Assembly (NCBI RefSeq): GCF_023091745.1
Contig: NC_068920.1
Location: forward strand, 150,627,622 to 150,691,621
Direction: 5' to 3'
Length of the DNA stretch: 64,000 nucleotides
Source of the DNA: Budorcas taxicolor
Taxonomy: Eukaryota > Chordata > Mammalia > Artiodactyla > Bovidae
Part shown: positions 34,015-45,381 of the stretch, one piece after another
Numbering within the stretch: position 1 is the first letter of the stretch
Layout of the letters: every line of letters starts with the position of its first letter
The notes under the pieces: model-generated
Told to the model about the DNA's origin: nothing
The model's input: the letters and a program-made list of their open reading frames with translations, nothing else
The model's database searches: none
Program-made: the position numbers and the translations under genes

Positions 34015-34115
34015 CTTATTCATTCAATCTTTAGCAAACATTGTTTTGAGGATGTACTCTTGGCCAGTCAGTGTGATAGGCATGGGCTTCAAGGACAATT
34101 TAGCTCTTTCAAGGG
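34015..34115. mobile_element. Possible L2 3' fragment
   Basis: tattcattcaatctttagca, then ctcttggccagtcagtgtga and taggcatgggcttcaagga, follows the L2 pattern of a place-holding variant of gcaccta/ccaggcactg. Strongly diverged. Confidence 0.4.
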
Positions 34116-35271
34116 CACAGTGAAGGGTCAGGAGAAGTGCGAGTTTTATGTTTTCTTCCCTTATTCTAAGCTCCCTAAACTTTATAAAAAATGTCTAGCC
34201 AGGGAAGGTAGAGGCTTCAAGTGAGAGCCAGAGATTGATTAATGATTAAAGAAAAGTAACAAGCCTAGCTAGGAAATATTTTAGTTAAATATAAGTAGCA
34301 AGATTTTTCCCCCCTTTCAAATTTCTGATAAACTTTCATCTTCCTGACTGTCTATGTGCAAGTTAAAATACCTCTACTAGCATCCTCCCCAGTGCCAGGC
34401 ATTTTCCTGACTTTTCTCTTTGGGGACAGACCATAGTTAAAAGCTGTTTGAATATGTGAACATCCATAAATCCAGCTCTCTGTATATGTTTAAGATCCAA
34501 CCAAAGCAGGATTTTTTTTAAGCGTGCCATGTTTATAGTTTTAATTTAACATTAGTGGGACATCTGCCAAACTAATATAGACCCGCCTCTATCACTGGAA
34601 AACTCAATTAGGACTTGTTCTGAGTTTGACTATCAGTCAGAAACATGCATTCGGAAACATTCATTAGAGAGCTGCTGAGAGTTGTGATAAAGCAGCAGAC
34701 GGCTGAATTATGGAGCCGTTGTCCCTCTCCCCCGCAGTGTTACATCTGCCTGCTAAAAGGCGAGGGACCCTGCGCCCTCAGGGTGCCATGGTGCCCACAG
34801 AAGCCTATTGCATGCTGAGGGGCGCCCTTCTGACTCTTCTGGTGGTACCCAGCCTTTCAAGACATGCTACAGACAACGGTGGGTGGCAGCCTGACCACAG
34901 TGCATGACAGCTGCTCGTGGGTGGGCACCCTCCAAGCTTCAGTGCTGGACTTGGAGACTGTGTATGTGGTACCTGGAGGGTCCACATATACAGGGGAGGG
35001 TCCCAGCATACCGAGTGGGTGGGGGAATCTGAAAGGTGGCATCTTCCTGCCCTTCTGTCATAGCGCTGCAATTCTTACCATGAATTCCCAGATTAATCTG
35101 GTGCTAGTTGCTAACTCTGGACTGGACTTGTTGAGGTGGCCCTAATCATTTCAAGAGGACTTTGAGAGACTCAGGAACAGGCTCAGGACTGCTCAATAAG
35201 GAGGAGAGGAAGGAGGCCTGGGGACTCTCTTTTCTCAGGACCATTTCTTTGATCTAGGTTTTGAGGTCAGA
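34116..35271. other. Unique sequence
   Basis: 34700-35150 is GC-richer and carries short open frames on both strands (34710-34907 plus, 34805-35071 minus, 34864-35145 plus) without recognisable domains or matching splice sites. No gene is called. Confidence 0.45.
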
Positions 35272-35545
35272 ATCTTTTTTTTAATGCTTTACTTAAAAAT
35301 TCTTGTTTTGTATTTGCCTATATAGTTAATTAACAATGTTTTGTTAGTTTCAAATGTACAGAAAAATGATTCAGTTATACATACATATATCTATTCTTTT
35401 CCAATTTAGTTTCTTACAGAACATAGAGTTCCCTGTGCTATACAGCGGGTCCTTGCTGGTTACCTATTTTAAATACAGCAGAGCATACATATCAACCCCA
35501 AACTCCCTACCTATCCCTCCTGCTGGTAACTATAAGCTCATTTAG
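35272..35545 (-). mobile_element. L1 3' UTR fragment
   Basis: Antisense L1 3' end beginning with a T-run (35274-35282), then gttagtttcaaatgtacaga, gttccctgtgctatacagcg and ccctacctatccctcctgct. It is the same module as 22244-24500 and 45382-45900. Confidence 0.85.
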
Positions 35546-36195
35546 AGTGCTCTTCTAAAACACTATTTTTTAAATAAAACAATTTGGTGAAAATGAATAG
35601 AATCTGGCTAACTCAGCAAACTTGAGGACAGCACTCATCTAAAACAATAAAAGGACGACTTTTCTCCTCTCGTTGGGTGTTGGGATTATGATATAGCTGA
35701 GTGCTCCTTTCAGGGCCTCCAGTGGTCTTCTGCTCCCAGAGTGGCTCCAGGCCTCAGGGCATGGGACATGTCAGCAGACCGCCCCCCACTCCTTCTTAAG
35801 AGGCCCATGCTGGGGCTGCCATTCTGCTGTCAGCTAACAGGATCAAAGACTTCTGAGCAGCTTATTTGAAAAACATTTGAGTAATTTAGCTCTTAATGGC
35901 TTCAGTGTGTTTGCTATTTCAGACATTAAATCGATCATTTTTAAAGTTTAAAAAAGGGAAAAATTTGTTTTCAGATTGGCTGTTCCATCCATTGAACAAT
36001 ATTCATTCCCTTAAAACTAAGACACCAAATTAATTAACACAGCCTCCAATGCAGTACAAGAGCATGTATGAAAATGGTTAAACTTGCCTGGAAAAAAAAA
36101 TTAAACTTTGTATTTTCTAAAGAAAGTAAGTTGGTGTCTATCTATCAGTATAACATTCCTCATAGAGTGTCTGAAATAATGGAGGACTTTACAGT
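35546..36195. other. Unique sequence
   Basis: No repeat or gene recognised. Confidence 0.5.
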
Positions 36196-36405
36196 CAGCT
36201 GGATTTCCCTGGTGGCTCAGATGGTTAAGAATCTGCCTCCAGTGCAAGACACCTGGGTTCGATCCCTGGGTCGCGAAGATCCCCTGGAGAAGGGAATGGC
36301 AACCCACTCCAGGATTCTTGCCTGGAGAATCCCATGGACAGAGGAACCTGGAAGGCTACAGTCTATGGTGTTGCAAAGAGTCGGACACGACTGAGCGACT
36401 AAACA
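36196..36405 (+). mobile_element. Bov-tA SINE
   Basis: Sense, complete: ggatttccctggtggctcag, gttcgatccctgggtcgcga, Bov-A body, and tail gactgagcgactaaacaata. Confidence 0.93.
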
Positions 36406-36512
36406 ATAACCCACTCCAGTGTTCTTGCTTAGAGAATTCCATGGACAGAGGAGCCTGGTGGCCTGCAGTCCATGGGGAATCACAAAGAGATAAACATGAC
36501 TGAGTGACTTTC
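36406..36512 (+). mobile_element. Second Bov-A body, tandem to the previous SINE
   Basis: It starts at acccactccagtgttcttgc without a head and ends at tgactgagtgactttcacac. It looks like a tandem partial Bov-A left by unequal recombination or a truncated insertion. Confidence 0.85.
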
Positions 36513-36605
36513 ACACACACATTACAATCTGATGCTTCAAGATGTCAGTTTCAGGATGGGGCCATGTCCATGAAATTTAAGTACCTTCATAGGATTGATC
36601 ACACG

Positions 36606-36961
36606 ATGATGTGATCACTCATCTAGAGCCAGACATCCTGGAATGTGAAGTCAAGCGGGCCTTAGAAAGCATCACTATGAACAAAGCTAGTGGGGGTGAT
36701 GGAATTCCAGTTGAGCTGTTTCAAATTCTGAAAGATGATGCTGTGAAAGTGCTGCACTCAATATGCCAGCAAATTTGGAGAACTCGGCAGTGGCCACAGG
36801 ACTGGAAAAGGTCAGTTTTCATTCCAATCCCAAAGAAAGGCAATGCCAAAGAATGCTCAAACTACCACGCAATTGCACCCATCTCACATGCTAGTAAAGT
36901 AATGCTCAAAATTCTCCAAGCCAGGCTTCAGCAATACGTGAACCGTGAACTTCCTGATGTT
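36606..36961 (+). mobile_element. BovB fragment, left arm of a fold-back
   Basis: Sense BovB from the linker end (gtgatcactcatctagagcc) to the reverse transcriptase start (gtgaaccgtgaacttcctga). Open as NKASGGDGIPVELFQILKDD through LPDV in the frame 36611-37207. The 3' part of the element is missing. Confidence 0.9.
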
Positions 36962-37070
36962 GGCGATTTAATCTCTTGTTGCTCTGCCTTTTCTAAAACC
37001 AGCTTGAATATCTGGAAGTTTACGGTTGGGATTGGAATGAAAACTGACCTTTTCCAGTCCTGTGGCCACG
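36962..37070 (-). mobile_element. BovB fragment, right arm of a fold-back
   Basis: Two antisense BovB pieces. 36962-37026 covers the LPDVQAGFRKGR region and partly repeats the last 20 bp of the left arm in inverted form. 37027-37070 covers the earlier WPQDWKRSVFIPIP region. About 130 bp of BovB between the two pieces is deleted. Confidence 0.85.
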
Positions 37071-37639
37071 TACCATTTTTTGCCAGTATGCAGACAGGGT
37101 CTGCAGACAGACAGTCTTTCTCTTCTGCCGTGTCATGTCTACAGGTGTGCTTCTTGAAGATATTAAGGGCTTTGTCCCATAATGTCCACAAGTATTTGTC
37201 CCACTGATGTCACAGAGAAAAGGGAAAGTGAAGGGGAATTTTTGTGAATGAGGTAGACCTTCTTGGCATTGATTGTTGACAATCAAGAAAATTCTTTACC
37301 ACAAACGATCATTTGAAATTGACTATCAGTGGGCTAAGAGATACTGTCTTATGCGGGTCCTTGATCCAGTATTTGGGGAGTGTTGATAGTTTTGAGGATG
37401 TTTGTATGTGGTGAGGATGAATGGCCTCTATTCCAAAATTAGGCTGTGGGTCATGGAAGTCTCTTTCTTTGAATTTGAAAGGAGATTCAAGATGGAGATG
37501 AATAAAAACATATGCATTTTAAAGTGCATTCATTCAATTTCATGGTGCTCTTTTTGACTCTTAACATTCTGTTTTCTTCAAATATTCAGTAAAATCTCAG
37601 TATTCCAATCCGCTGTGGGTGTGTCTGTGTGTGTGTGTG
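37071..37639. other. Unique sequence ending in a GT-rich repeat
   Basis: No gene recognised. A short GT-rich repeat is at 37616-37640. Confidence 0.5.
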
Positions 37640-37833
37640 AATCATTCAATCAAGTACAACTCTTTGTCACCCCATGGACTATAGTCCTCCAGGGTCCTCT
37701 GCCACGGGATTCTCCAGGCAAGAATACTAGAGTGGGTTGCCATTTCCATTTCCAGGGGATCTTCCTGACCCAGAGATTGAATCCAGCCCTCCTGCATTGC
37801 AGGCAAATTCTTTACTGTCTGAGCCACAAGGTA
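37640..37833 (-). mobile_element. Bov-tA SINE
   Basis: Antisense copy ending in the head (ttgaatccagccctcctgca, ttctttactgtctgagccac). Confidence 0.88.
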
Positions 37834-37877
37834 CCAAATGCGAATTAAGGAAAAAGATATGAGTTTCTGTTTGTCTA

Positions 37878-38075
37878 GAGCAATGGTTTTCACCTGGAAG
37901 GAGGAGACACTGGTGACATCTGAAGACATGATTTTCTTGTCACACTCGGTAAAGGGGTTCCTGGCATCTCAGGGGTACAGGAAGGGCTGCTGCTAAGCAT
38001 CTTAATGCAAGAGACAGCCTCACTGCAAAGAACTGCTCAGCCCCACTTGTCAACAGCATCTGGATGGACAAGTCA
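37878..38075 (+). mobile_element. MER3-like hAT DNA transposon remnant
   Basis: The order of short matches (agagcaatggttttcacc, ttgtcacactcggtaaaggg, gctgctgctaagcatcttaa, agagacagcctcactgcaaa) follows the MER3-type non-autonomous element. Diverged. The family name is from memory. Confidence 0.55.
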
Positions 38076-38102
38076 TGGTCTAGAGTGTTAAGCAGAGGCC
38101 AA

Positions 38103-38303
38103 GGGGCTTCCCTGGTAGCTCAGAGGATAAAGCGTCTGCCCGCAATTCAGGAGACCCGGGTTCGATCCCTGGGTTGGGAAGATCCCCTGGAGAAGGAAAT
38201 GACAACCCACTCTTATTCTTGCCTGAAGGGACTGAGGAGCCTGGCGGGCTACAGTCCACAGGGTCGCAAAGAGTTGGACACGACTGAGCTACTTTACTCA
38301 CTC
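38103..38303 (+). mobile_element. Bov-tA SINE
   Basis: Sense, complete: ggggcttccctggtagctca, gttcgatccctgggttggga, then Bov-A body with a small internal deletion near 38215, and tail gactgagctactttact. Confidence 0.92.
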
Positions 38304-38397
38304 AATGTTTGCTGAAGTTAGTTTGATTCTGGTGTTAACAGCAGTTATAAGTAATTAGATATTACCAACTAGTTATTAGCAAATTATTAGTAAAAAA

Positions 38398-38485
38398 TCT
38401 CCTGGAGATATTGAAGGACAGGGAAGGCTAGCATGCTGCAGTCCATGGGGTCACAAAGAGTCAGATACATCATAGCGACTGGACA
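38398..38485 (+). mobile_element. BovB/Bov-A tail fragment
   Basis: Short match to the BovB 3' end (tctcctggagatattgaagg, atgctgcagtccatggggtc). Confidence 0.75.
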
Positions 38486-38789
38486 CAGTAAATAATTGCC
38501 AAATTCAAGAGTTAAGATGAATACAAACCTTTCTTGTGTCAATATTTTCCCCAAAGGCTTTTGCTGTAAAATTGGAGTATTCAGGGTGTTTTGTTTGTTT
38601 ATTTTCATTGCTGTTGGTTTTAGTAAGGTCATAAATGCCTTCAAAACCAGGCTGGACATACAGGCTTCTCACCACTGGTTATTAACAGGGATCGTACCAG
38701 GTTTCTGCCTGTTCTGTGTTGTTGAACTGGCAGAAATTAAATTTATAAAGTTCTTTTGGTTGACATTCAAGGATAATATGTGTAATATA
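38486..38789. other. Unique sequence
   Basis: Contains a plus-strand frame of 105 codons (38496-38813) with no known motif, probably chance. Confidence 0.45.
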
Positions 38790-38960
38790 GCTCTGTGTCA
38801 GCTTCTGCACTAAGGATGCTCTATGTCTAATCTCATGCAAACCTGCTGGCAAGCCACAAAATGAGTAATTATTTTCTCTTTATTAAGAGGAGGAAGCAAA
38901 AGTTTGATTTCAGTAATTTTCCCAGGATCTTAAAATTGGTTAGTGTAGACTTGTGACATT
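38790..38960 (+). mobile_element. MIR SINE remnant
   Basis: MIR-type order: gtgtcagcttctgcactaag, then tctaatctcatgcaaacctg, then ttattaagaggaggaagcaa. Ancient and diverged. Confidence 0.5.
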
Positions 38961-39659
38961 TCTTTCTCCCACTCCTCACTTTTTATCATGCTCCACTGTC
39001 ATTTTTCATCATCACTTGCTGCTGTGACCCAGAAGCCACATGGAATGCCTACATCCCTTCCGACTTGTGCATTTTAAGGCAGCTGTGAGGTCAGCCTCGA
39101 GGTTGAACACTCTCAGTCTCCCTGCTCATTCTGATACCAAGGTAGCCAGTCCTATCCTAGCCTGATCGCCCTCTTCTTGAGCTTCTCTCTGACTTGACCT
39201 CCTGCAATGGGAAACCACAGAGGCATCAAGTCCCCCTGAGGTGAGGGTGTGGGCGCGATGTCCAGCCAGAGCATCATGTCTTATTTACCCAAGACAGATT
39301 CCAGAAGCCTAGTCCTTAGTGGGGCCCCTCGTCTTTAATCATCACAATACAGTTAAAGTGCTACAAAATCAGGTTGTCATACAAACACACACACAAACAA
39401 ATAAAACAAAAACTAAAATCTTTATACATTTATTAATGCATAAATATGTTGAAATATGTTTTATCTCTAAAATAGCTCATTTTAAACAGATTTAGATATA
39501 GACATAGGCATATACAGGAATCTTGGTTTGTTCTTTAGGTGGAAGGAACAGCCTGAAGAGAAGGATGGAACCTCTGTGGGGAATTCTGATCCTTAAATAT
39601 TTGGAGTGGAGTTGCTGAGGTTTAGGCTATAGGAATCTCCAATGGCAGTCTATTTGTTT
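38961..39659. other. Unique sequence
   Basis: Includes a short CA/A-rich patch at 39385-39415. Nothing else recognised. Confidence 0.5.
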
Positions 39660-40390
39660 GATATCATTTATTTTTTTTTAACCTTTATTTGGATTTAGTC
39701 TGTGGTTCTTATTCAAACCCCTTGAATTGCAGTCTTAGCTCATCAATGTTCAGCCCTTCTTCTCTAAGGAAAATGCTTATAATTATAAATTTCCTACTAC
39801 AAACCTCTTTAGTCACATCATACAGGTTTGGCATTGCAGTACTATCACTATCATTTTTATCACTACTATTTGAAACATTTATTATTTTACTTTGATCCAT
39901 GACATTTTTAGAAATACATTTTTAATACTTGCAACTATATGTTTTTTGGACTTGACTCTATATTATTGATTTTTAATTTAATTACCTTTTTTAAGAGAAT
40001 GTATTCAGTATGGTATTGATTTTCTTGTCTAAAATGTTATCCTTGTTCAGGATTTTAATTCCATTGTGTTTTCTTAGCCACAGAATTAATTTGTTGTTAT
40101 TTTAATGTAGTAAAGTCAATATTTATTTATATTTACTCACATTTGCCTGGTTTTTTGACTCACATTTTCTTCTGGTATTACACTCTCCCTTTGGGGATCA
40201 ATTTTATTTTTCCTGGTGTATATTCTTTAAGTGTTGCTCTAATGAAAGTTTGTGGTAAATATTTTTAGAGTTTTAAACTTTGTCAGAAAATGTGATTATT
40301 TTGGTATTATGGGTTGCACACATTCTTTTCTAGTGAAGCAAATATTCTTTATCATAGTAAATATTTTTTATCCAGGAAACATACACATGT
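39660..40390 (-). mobile_element. Probable ancient L1 ORF2 fossil, antisense
   Basis: AT-rich stretch whose wording (caggtttggcattgcagtac, ttactttgatccatgacatt, tattattgatttttaattta, attccattgtgttttcttag) follows the antisense of the middle of L1M-type ORF2. No open frame is left. Confidence 0.5.
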
Positions 40391-40395
40391 TTTTG

Positions 40396-40612
40396 GGCTT
40401 CCCAGGTGGTGTTAGTGGTAAAGAACTCGCCTGACACAGCAGGAGACACAAGAGACTTGGGTTCAACCCCTGGGTCGGGAAAATCCCCTGGAGGAGGGCG
40501 TGGCCACCCACTCCAGTATTCCTGCCTGGGAAATCCCCTGAACAGAGGAACCTGGTGGACTGCAGTCCATGGGTCTCAAAGAACTGGACACTACTGAAGC
40601 AACTTAGCATTC
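40396..40612 (+). mobile_element. Bov-tA SINE
   Basis: Sense: gggcttcccaggtggtgtta, gttcaacccctgggtcggga, Bov-A body, and tail actgaagcaacttagcattc. Confidence 0.92.
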
Positions 40613-40650
40613 ATGCACACACATATATGAATGTATGTAAGTGTAAAGAT

Positions 40651-40654
<4 letters not shown>

Positions 40655-40689
<35 letters not shown>

Positions 40690-40710
40690 ACATATATATA
40701 TATATATAAT
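40655..40710. repeat. AT dinucleotide microsatellite
   Basis: Two (TA)n runs separated by tgtatacata, following the SINE tail region. Confidence 0.95.
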
Positions 40711-40795
40711 GATGAAATATATCCCCCTCTAAACATGCTTTATCAGTATAGGCTTTTTGGAGTGAAACAAATACTAACTTGTTCAGCATATATCT

Positions 40796-40900
40796 AGTGA
40801 GCTCATATTATGGACCGCCTAGGCTCTGGTCTGAAGATTCAGAGATAAAATGCAGTCCTGACGCTCAGGTATTGTACAGAGCCATGTAGAAAATTTCATG
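40796..40900. mobile_element. Possible L2 3' fragment
   Basis: gtgagctcatattatggacc, then aggctctggtctgaagattc, resembles the L2 3' end. Diverged. Confidence 0.35.
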
Positions 40901-41392
40901 AGGGGGATATTCACTTTGGACTCCAAGAGCCACATGAAAGTTTTCTGAGTCAGAGGAGAAGAGACCAAGTAGAAAAGCTTTTTAGAAGATTAACACCAGA
41001 ACTGAGTCATTAGGAATGAATATGACTTTAATCAGATCTGGTGGAAGTTGCCTGGTATGAAGGACTGAGCTGCTCTGGGACCAGAGGTGCTGCTGGGGAG
41101 CCTCCTGCAGAGACGTGGAGACTCTCAGCTGCTACCCCTGCAGCTGCGGACGGTTCTACCTGCCAGGAACTCATTATCCTGTTCCATCAGGGCTCCTAAT
41201 CTGAGACACATCTATGAGATAGGAAAGGAGACATTTTTACTCCCCACAACTGTTGCAGGAATGAATTCAATGCAACTTGTCACGTGATCAGTGTTTCCTC
41301 AACAAGCCTTGGATCCTCATCAAAACCTCCACCCCCCTCCATCCTTTGAGAAAACACACAGCTCTGCCATCCTTTCTCTCTAATGTTTTTGG
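40901..41392. other. Unique sequence
   Basis: No feature recognised. Confidence 0.5.
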
Positions 41393-41540
41393 CAGTGGTT
41401 CTCAAAACCACCAGGGAATTTTGATGCTCATTTCAGAGATTCTGATTTTATTGGTTTGCCGTATGACCGAGACATCTGCATTAAAGAAAAAGAAAATTCC
41501 AGGTGACTCTAGTGTGCATCAGCAAAAATAACCACTGGCT
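41393..41540. mobile_element. MER5-type hAT DNA transposon remnant
   Basis: It begins cagtggttctcaaaaccacc, contains agagattctgattttattgg, and ends aggtgactctagtgtgcatc ... aaccactgg. The outer ends cagtggttct and aaccactg are the expected imperfect terminal inverted repeats. Confidence 0.65.
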
Positions 41541-41581
41541 TATACTCTCTGTTTGACCGATCGGTTAGCTTTCCTCAACTA

Positions 41582-41789
41582 GCTGTGCTTAGTCACTCAG
41601 TCATGTTCAACTCTGCGACCCCATGGCCTGTAGCCCACCAGGCTCTTCTGTCCATGGGGATTCTACAGGCAAGAATACTGGAATGGGTTGCCATGTCTTC
41701 CTCCAGGGATCTTCCCAACCCAGGGATCAAACCCAGGTCTCCCCCCTTGCAGGAGGATTCTTTACCATCTGAGCCACCAAGGAGGCCCA
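41582..41789 (-). mobile_element. Bov-tA SINE
   Basis: Antisense, complete: body gctgtgcttagtcactcagt, then the head (gatcaaacccaggtctcc, ccatctgagccaccaaggag). Confidence 0.92.
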
Positions 41790-41908
41790 ACAACACTGGA
41801 GTGGGTAGCCTATCCCTTCTCCAGGGGAACTTCCTGACCCAGGAATTGAACTGGGATCTCCTGCGTTGCAGGAGGATTCTTTAGCAGCTGAGCTACCTGG
41901 AAAGCCCC
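41790..41908 (-). mobile_element. Bov-tA SINE head and partial body, tandem
   Basis: A second, partial antisense unit (aacactggagtgggtagcct to gctgagctacctggaaagcc) directly follows the first. The Bov-A tail portion is missing. Confidence 0.85.
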
Positions 41909-42386
41909 TTCTTCAACTACGTTATCCAAAAAACAAACAAACAAAAAATTAAGCCTCACCAAAATTGATTTAAATGATTATGTTCTCAATTTTACAGTCG
42001 TGACATATAAGTAGTGATTTTTATTTCATGGGAGAGGAATCAGTTCCTTACTTACGGTGGATACTTCACAGCATTAGACTGAATTTTCCTGTGGAGAGAG
42101 GTGATGTTTATAATTGTTGAAAGATATGTCAACAACCAGTGGTAAGTTAGTAAATCAGCTCTCTATGGTAGGGGGAAGAAGCCTTGGGATGGTTGCACCT
42201 GCTGCTTTCCATGGTGCAAATACTCCACCATGACTGATGTTAACCCACCAAATACTTAAGAAAAAGTTTACAACATTCCTGAATAGTTAAAAACTAGCTT
42301 CCACAACCAGGTGTCACAAATTGGCAGGGCCAGCCTCCAGCACACCAGACATTTCTTGATAAATTAGTCTACTTAGTATATAGACT
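41909..42386. other. Unique sequence
   Basis: An A-rich (aaacaaac) patch near 41930. Nothing else recognised. Confidence 0.5.
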
Positions 42387-42560
42387 AGACCCCGTGGACT
42401 GTAACCCACCAGACTCCTCTGTCCATGGAATTCTCCAGGCAAGAATATTGGAGTGGGTAGCCATTCCCTTCTCCAGGGGGTCTTCCTGACCCAGGGACTG
42501 AATCCAGGTCTCCAGCATTACAGGAAGATCCTTTGCCATCTGAGCCACCAGGGAAGGCCC
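42387..42560 (-). mobile_element. Bov-tA SINE, 3'-truncated
   Basis: Antisense copy lacking the first part of the tail. The head (ctgaatccaggtctcc, ccatctgagccaccaggga) is intact. Confidence 0.88.
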
Positions 42561-43030
42561 TGTAACACCACAGTCATCAGCTATAGAAGAGTGGGATATG
42601 GGTTCAAGAGGAGAAGAAACTATAAGATTATGCAAAGGATTCTTTGAAAGAATTTGCATATCACATGGTGAGGAAAACCAAATCTCAGAATCAGAAATCA
42701 TAACACTACTTTTGTTCTTTAACTCTTGGTTCAAAGCAAGGATGAGTGTCCAGAGTAGAAACAGTTGGCTCTTCCTCTCTTTTATTGAACAAAAACATTC
42801 ACATTCAAAAGACCCCATAGTATATTTCTGGACTCAGAACACATGGAAAACTTGTGATTCACCATCACATAACTACAGATATTCTAATAAGGTGGCAACC
42901 TGAAAAAATATCACATGATATTGAAAATAGGAGTGTGGTGCGGGGCAGGGAAGAAACCAGACTCCCATGCCTCAGAAATACTAGCATGCCATAAAAGTAT
43001 TTTAGAAATTTAAGAATATTTACTTGAAAG
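42561..43030. other. Unique sequence
   Basis: No feature recognised. A plus-strand frame of 101 codons (42598-42903) has no domain. Confidence 0.45.
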
Positions 43031-43042
43031 AAAAGAAGACCC

Positions 43043-43164
43043 GGGACTTTGCTGACAGTCCAGTGTTTAGGACTCCTCACTACCACTGCAAGAGGCATAG
43101 GTTCCATCCCTGATTGGGGAACTAAGATTTCACAAGCCAGGTGGCACAGCCAAAACAAGAAAGG
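43043..43164 (+). mobile_element. CHR-type tRNA-Glu SINE
   Basis: gggactttgctgacagtcca, gttccatccctgattgggga, aagccaggtggcacagccaa and an A-rich tail: the whale-hippo-ruminant CHR layout. Flanked by a perfect 12-bp duplication aaaagaagaccc at 43031-43042 and 43165-43176. Confidence 0.88.
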
Positions 43165-43176
43165 AAAAGAAGACCC

Positions 43177-44302
43177 AAGAATTCATGATTGTTATTTCCA
43201 AATAATTGTCTAAGTAGGGGTTCAAATGACACGAAATGGTTATGAACACTGGGAAATGTGTTCACGTCTAAACATAAGGATGGACTTTATAAAACAGCTT
43301 TGAAAGTGGCAAACATTTTGCCAGAGGCTGGGCGATATCTAGTGATGTTATTGGAAGAAACCAGGTATCAAATGAGGAAAAGCCACACTGAATTATCTTT
43401 CAGAATCTGACTAATCCTGTTTCCCCAAGATTATGTTAACCATGCAACTAGGAAGTGGATGTGCTGGACAAAGGCATGGTCCCCATCCTGGGCCAAGCAG
43501 AGCTGGGCTGCATAAGACTTCATCATGACTCAGAATGGCGCTTAGTTTAAAATCTCCATTTAGCAATTTCAGACCATGGGTAAGTGAAACTGGGGACAAG
43601 AGGAAACTATAAGTTATTTCCTCTTATTTCCTTTGGAAGAAAATGTAAGTTACATCCGACATTTAAAAACATTTACAAACAGGCAGAGTGATCTGAATTT
43701 CTTATCACTGATTTTGTCATCAAAACTTGCTTTGCCAAGAAGTTTATAAGTGCAGTTTAGATATATCTTCTTTCCATAGTATTCAGTCATCCTCACATTG
43801 CCTGTTTCACCTTAATGTAATTAACACTATATTGATCATTTTTTATGGCATAGCATCAAACCTCAAAACCCTTTATGGTTTACTGTAAACAAATATTGAT
43901 TGTCTTTCTCGAGGCTGTGGTTTGCAGGGGCTCGCCTGGTCTCGCCTAGGATGAGCTAGTCTTGTTTCAGGCTATGGATTGCTTTCAGGACTGCTACACA
44001 ATCTCCTATTTTCTTTGGTCTAGCAGTCACATGGGGTGTGTTCCTTTAATAGCAGAGCACAAGGGATGCTTCCATCTAAAACTCACCTGCTAAGACAGGG
44101 TAAGTCATAGCCCAACACCAAAGATGTGGGAGCATATACACCCCAATGTCATATCATGCAAAATCACACAGCAAAGTTAAACTGAAAAGACTAATTCAAT
44201 CAAACAAAAATAGTATCTGCCCAAGATTTTGTGGATTTTTCTTTGCTGTGGCTATCAAGTCACTTCCTTTAGAAATCAATTTTTTAAGCCAGATTTAACT
44301 AA
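43177..44302. other. Unique sequence
   Basis: No repeat or gene recognised. Confidence 0.5.
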
Positions 44303-44705
44303 GAGAGTTGGACCATAAAGAAGCTTGAATGTCGAAGAATGGATGTTTTTGAACTGTGGTGCTGGAGAAGACTCTTAAGAGTTCCTTGGACAGCCAGGAA
44401 ATCAAATGAGTCAATCTGAAAGGAAATCAGTCCTGAATATTCACTGGAAGGACTGATGCTGAAGCTGAAACTGCAGTACTTGGCCACCTCATGGGAAGAG
44501 TCAATTCACTGGAAAAGATCCTGATGCTGGGAAAGATTGAGGGCAGGAGGAGAAAGGGGCAACGGAGGATGAGATGGTTAGCTAGCAGCATCTGACTCAA
44601 TAGACATGAATATGAGCAAACTCCGGGAGACAGTGAAGGACAGGGAAGCCTGGCACACTGCAGTCCGTGGGTTTGCAAAGAGTTGGACACAACTTAGCGA
44701 CTGAA
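44303..44705 (+). mobile_element. BovB 3' fragment, old
   Basis: From gagagttggaccataaagaa through the C-terminal coding part to the tail ttagcgactgaaaaatagc. Frames are broken. Confidence 0.87.
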
Positions 44706-44825
44706 AAATAGCAAAATTCAACACAGCCTCTGAGTCTGATATATTAACAGCTATGGAACATGCTATATGCCATTATTCATTATGCCTTTACTAAAATGTT
44801 GCCAGGATTATCAAGTTATCAAAGG

Positions 44826-45036
44826 TGAAAGTGAAAGTGTTTGTTAGTTGCTAAACTGTCTGACTCTACCATGGACTGTAGTAAACCAAGCTCCTCTGTC
44901 CAGGGGATTTCCCAGGCAAGGCACAGGAGTGGGTTGTCATTTCCTTCTCCAGGGGATCTTCCCCTTTCTGGGATTGAACCCAGGTGTCCTGCATTGCAGG
45001 CAGATTCTTTACTGTCTGAGCCACCAGGGAAGTCCT
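44826..45036 (-). mobile_element. Bov-tA SINE
   Basis: Antisense copy: gaaagtgtttgttagttgct, Bov-A body with deletions, and head (attgaacccaggtgtcctgc, gagccaccagggaagtcct). Confidence 0.9.
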
Positions 45037-45381
45037 AAATTTATCAAAAGGAGATACTACTATTCACCATCCAAACGAGGGACTCTCAAGTCAGAGTTCT
45101 CACTCAGAGCTACATACTTGTTCGTGAAGTTAAATATGAGCAGAAAAACAAGCGATAGGAGAGGACCTCATGAATGGAGGTCACTGTCCCACAGGGTTTG
45201 CCATTCTGTAGGCATTCCATTGGTATTTTTAGCATATGAAAAACTAGCCCCTCGTGCACATTTTCCCCTCTGAAATCCAATAGAATCCAACACACTACTG
45301 GCCATATAGGTGATACCTAAAGTCTGTTGATGCCCGCCGTCTTGACACTAAGTTTCTCACCAACCTTCATATTCGAATATT
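45037..45381. other. Unique sequence
   Basis: No feature recognised. Confidence 0.5.

Noticed and set aside
40604..40797. Tyr/Ile repeat proteins on both strands.
   Set aside because: Translation of the TA microsatellite at 40655-40710.
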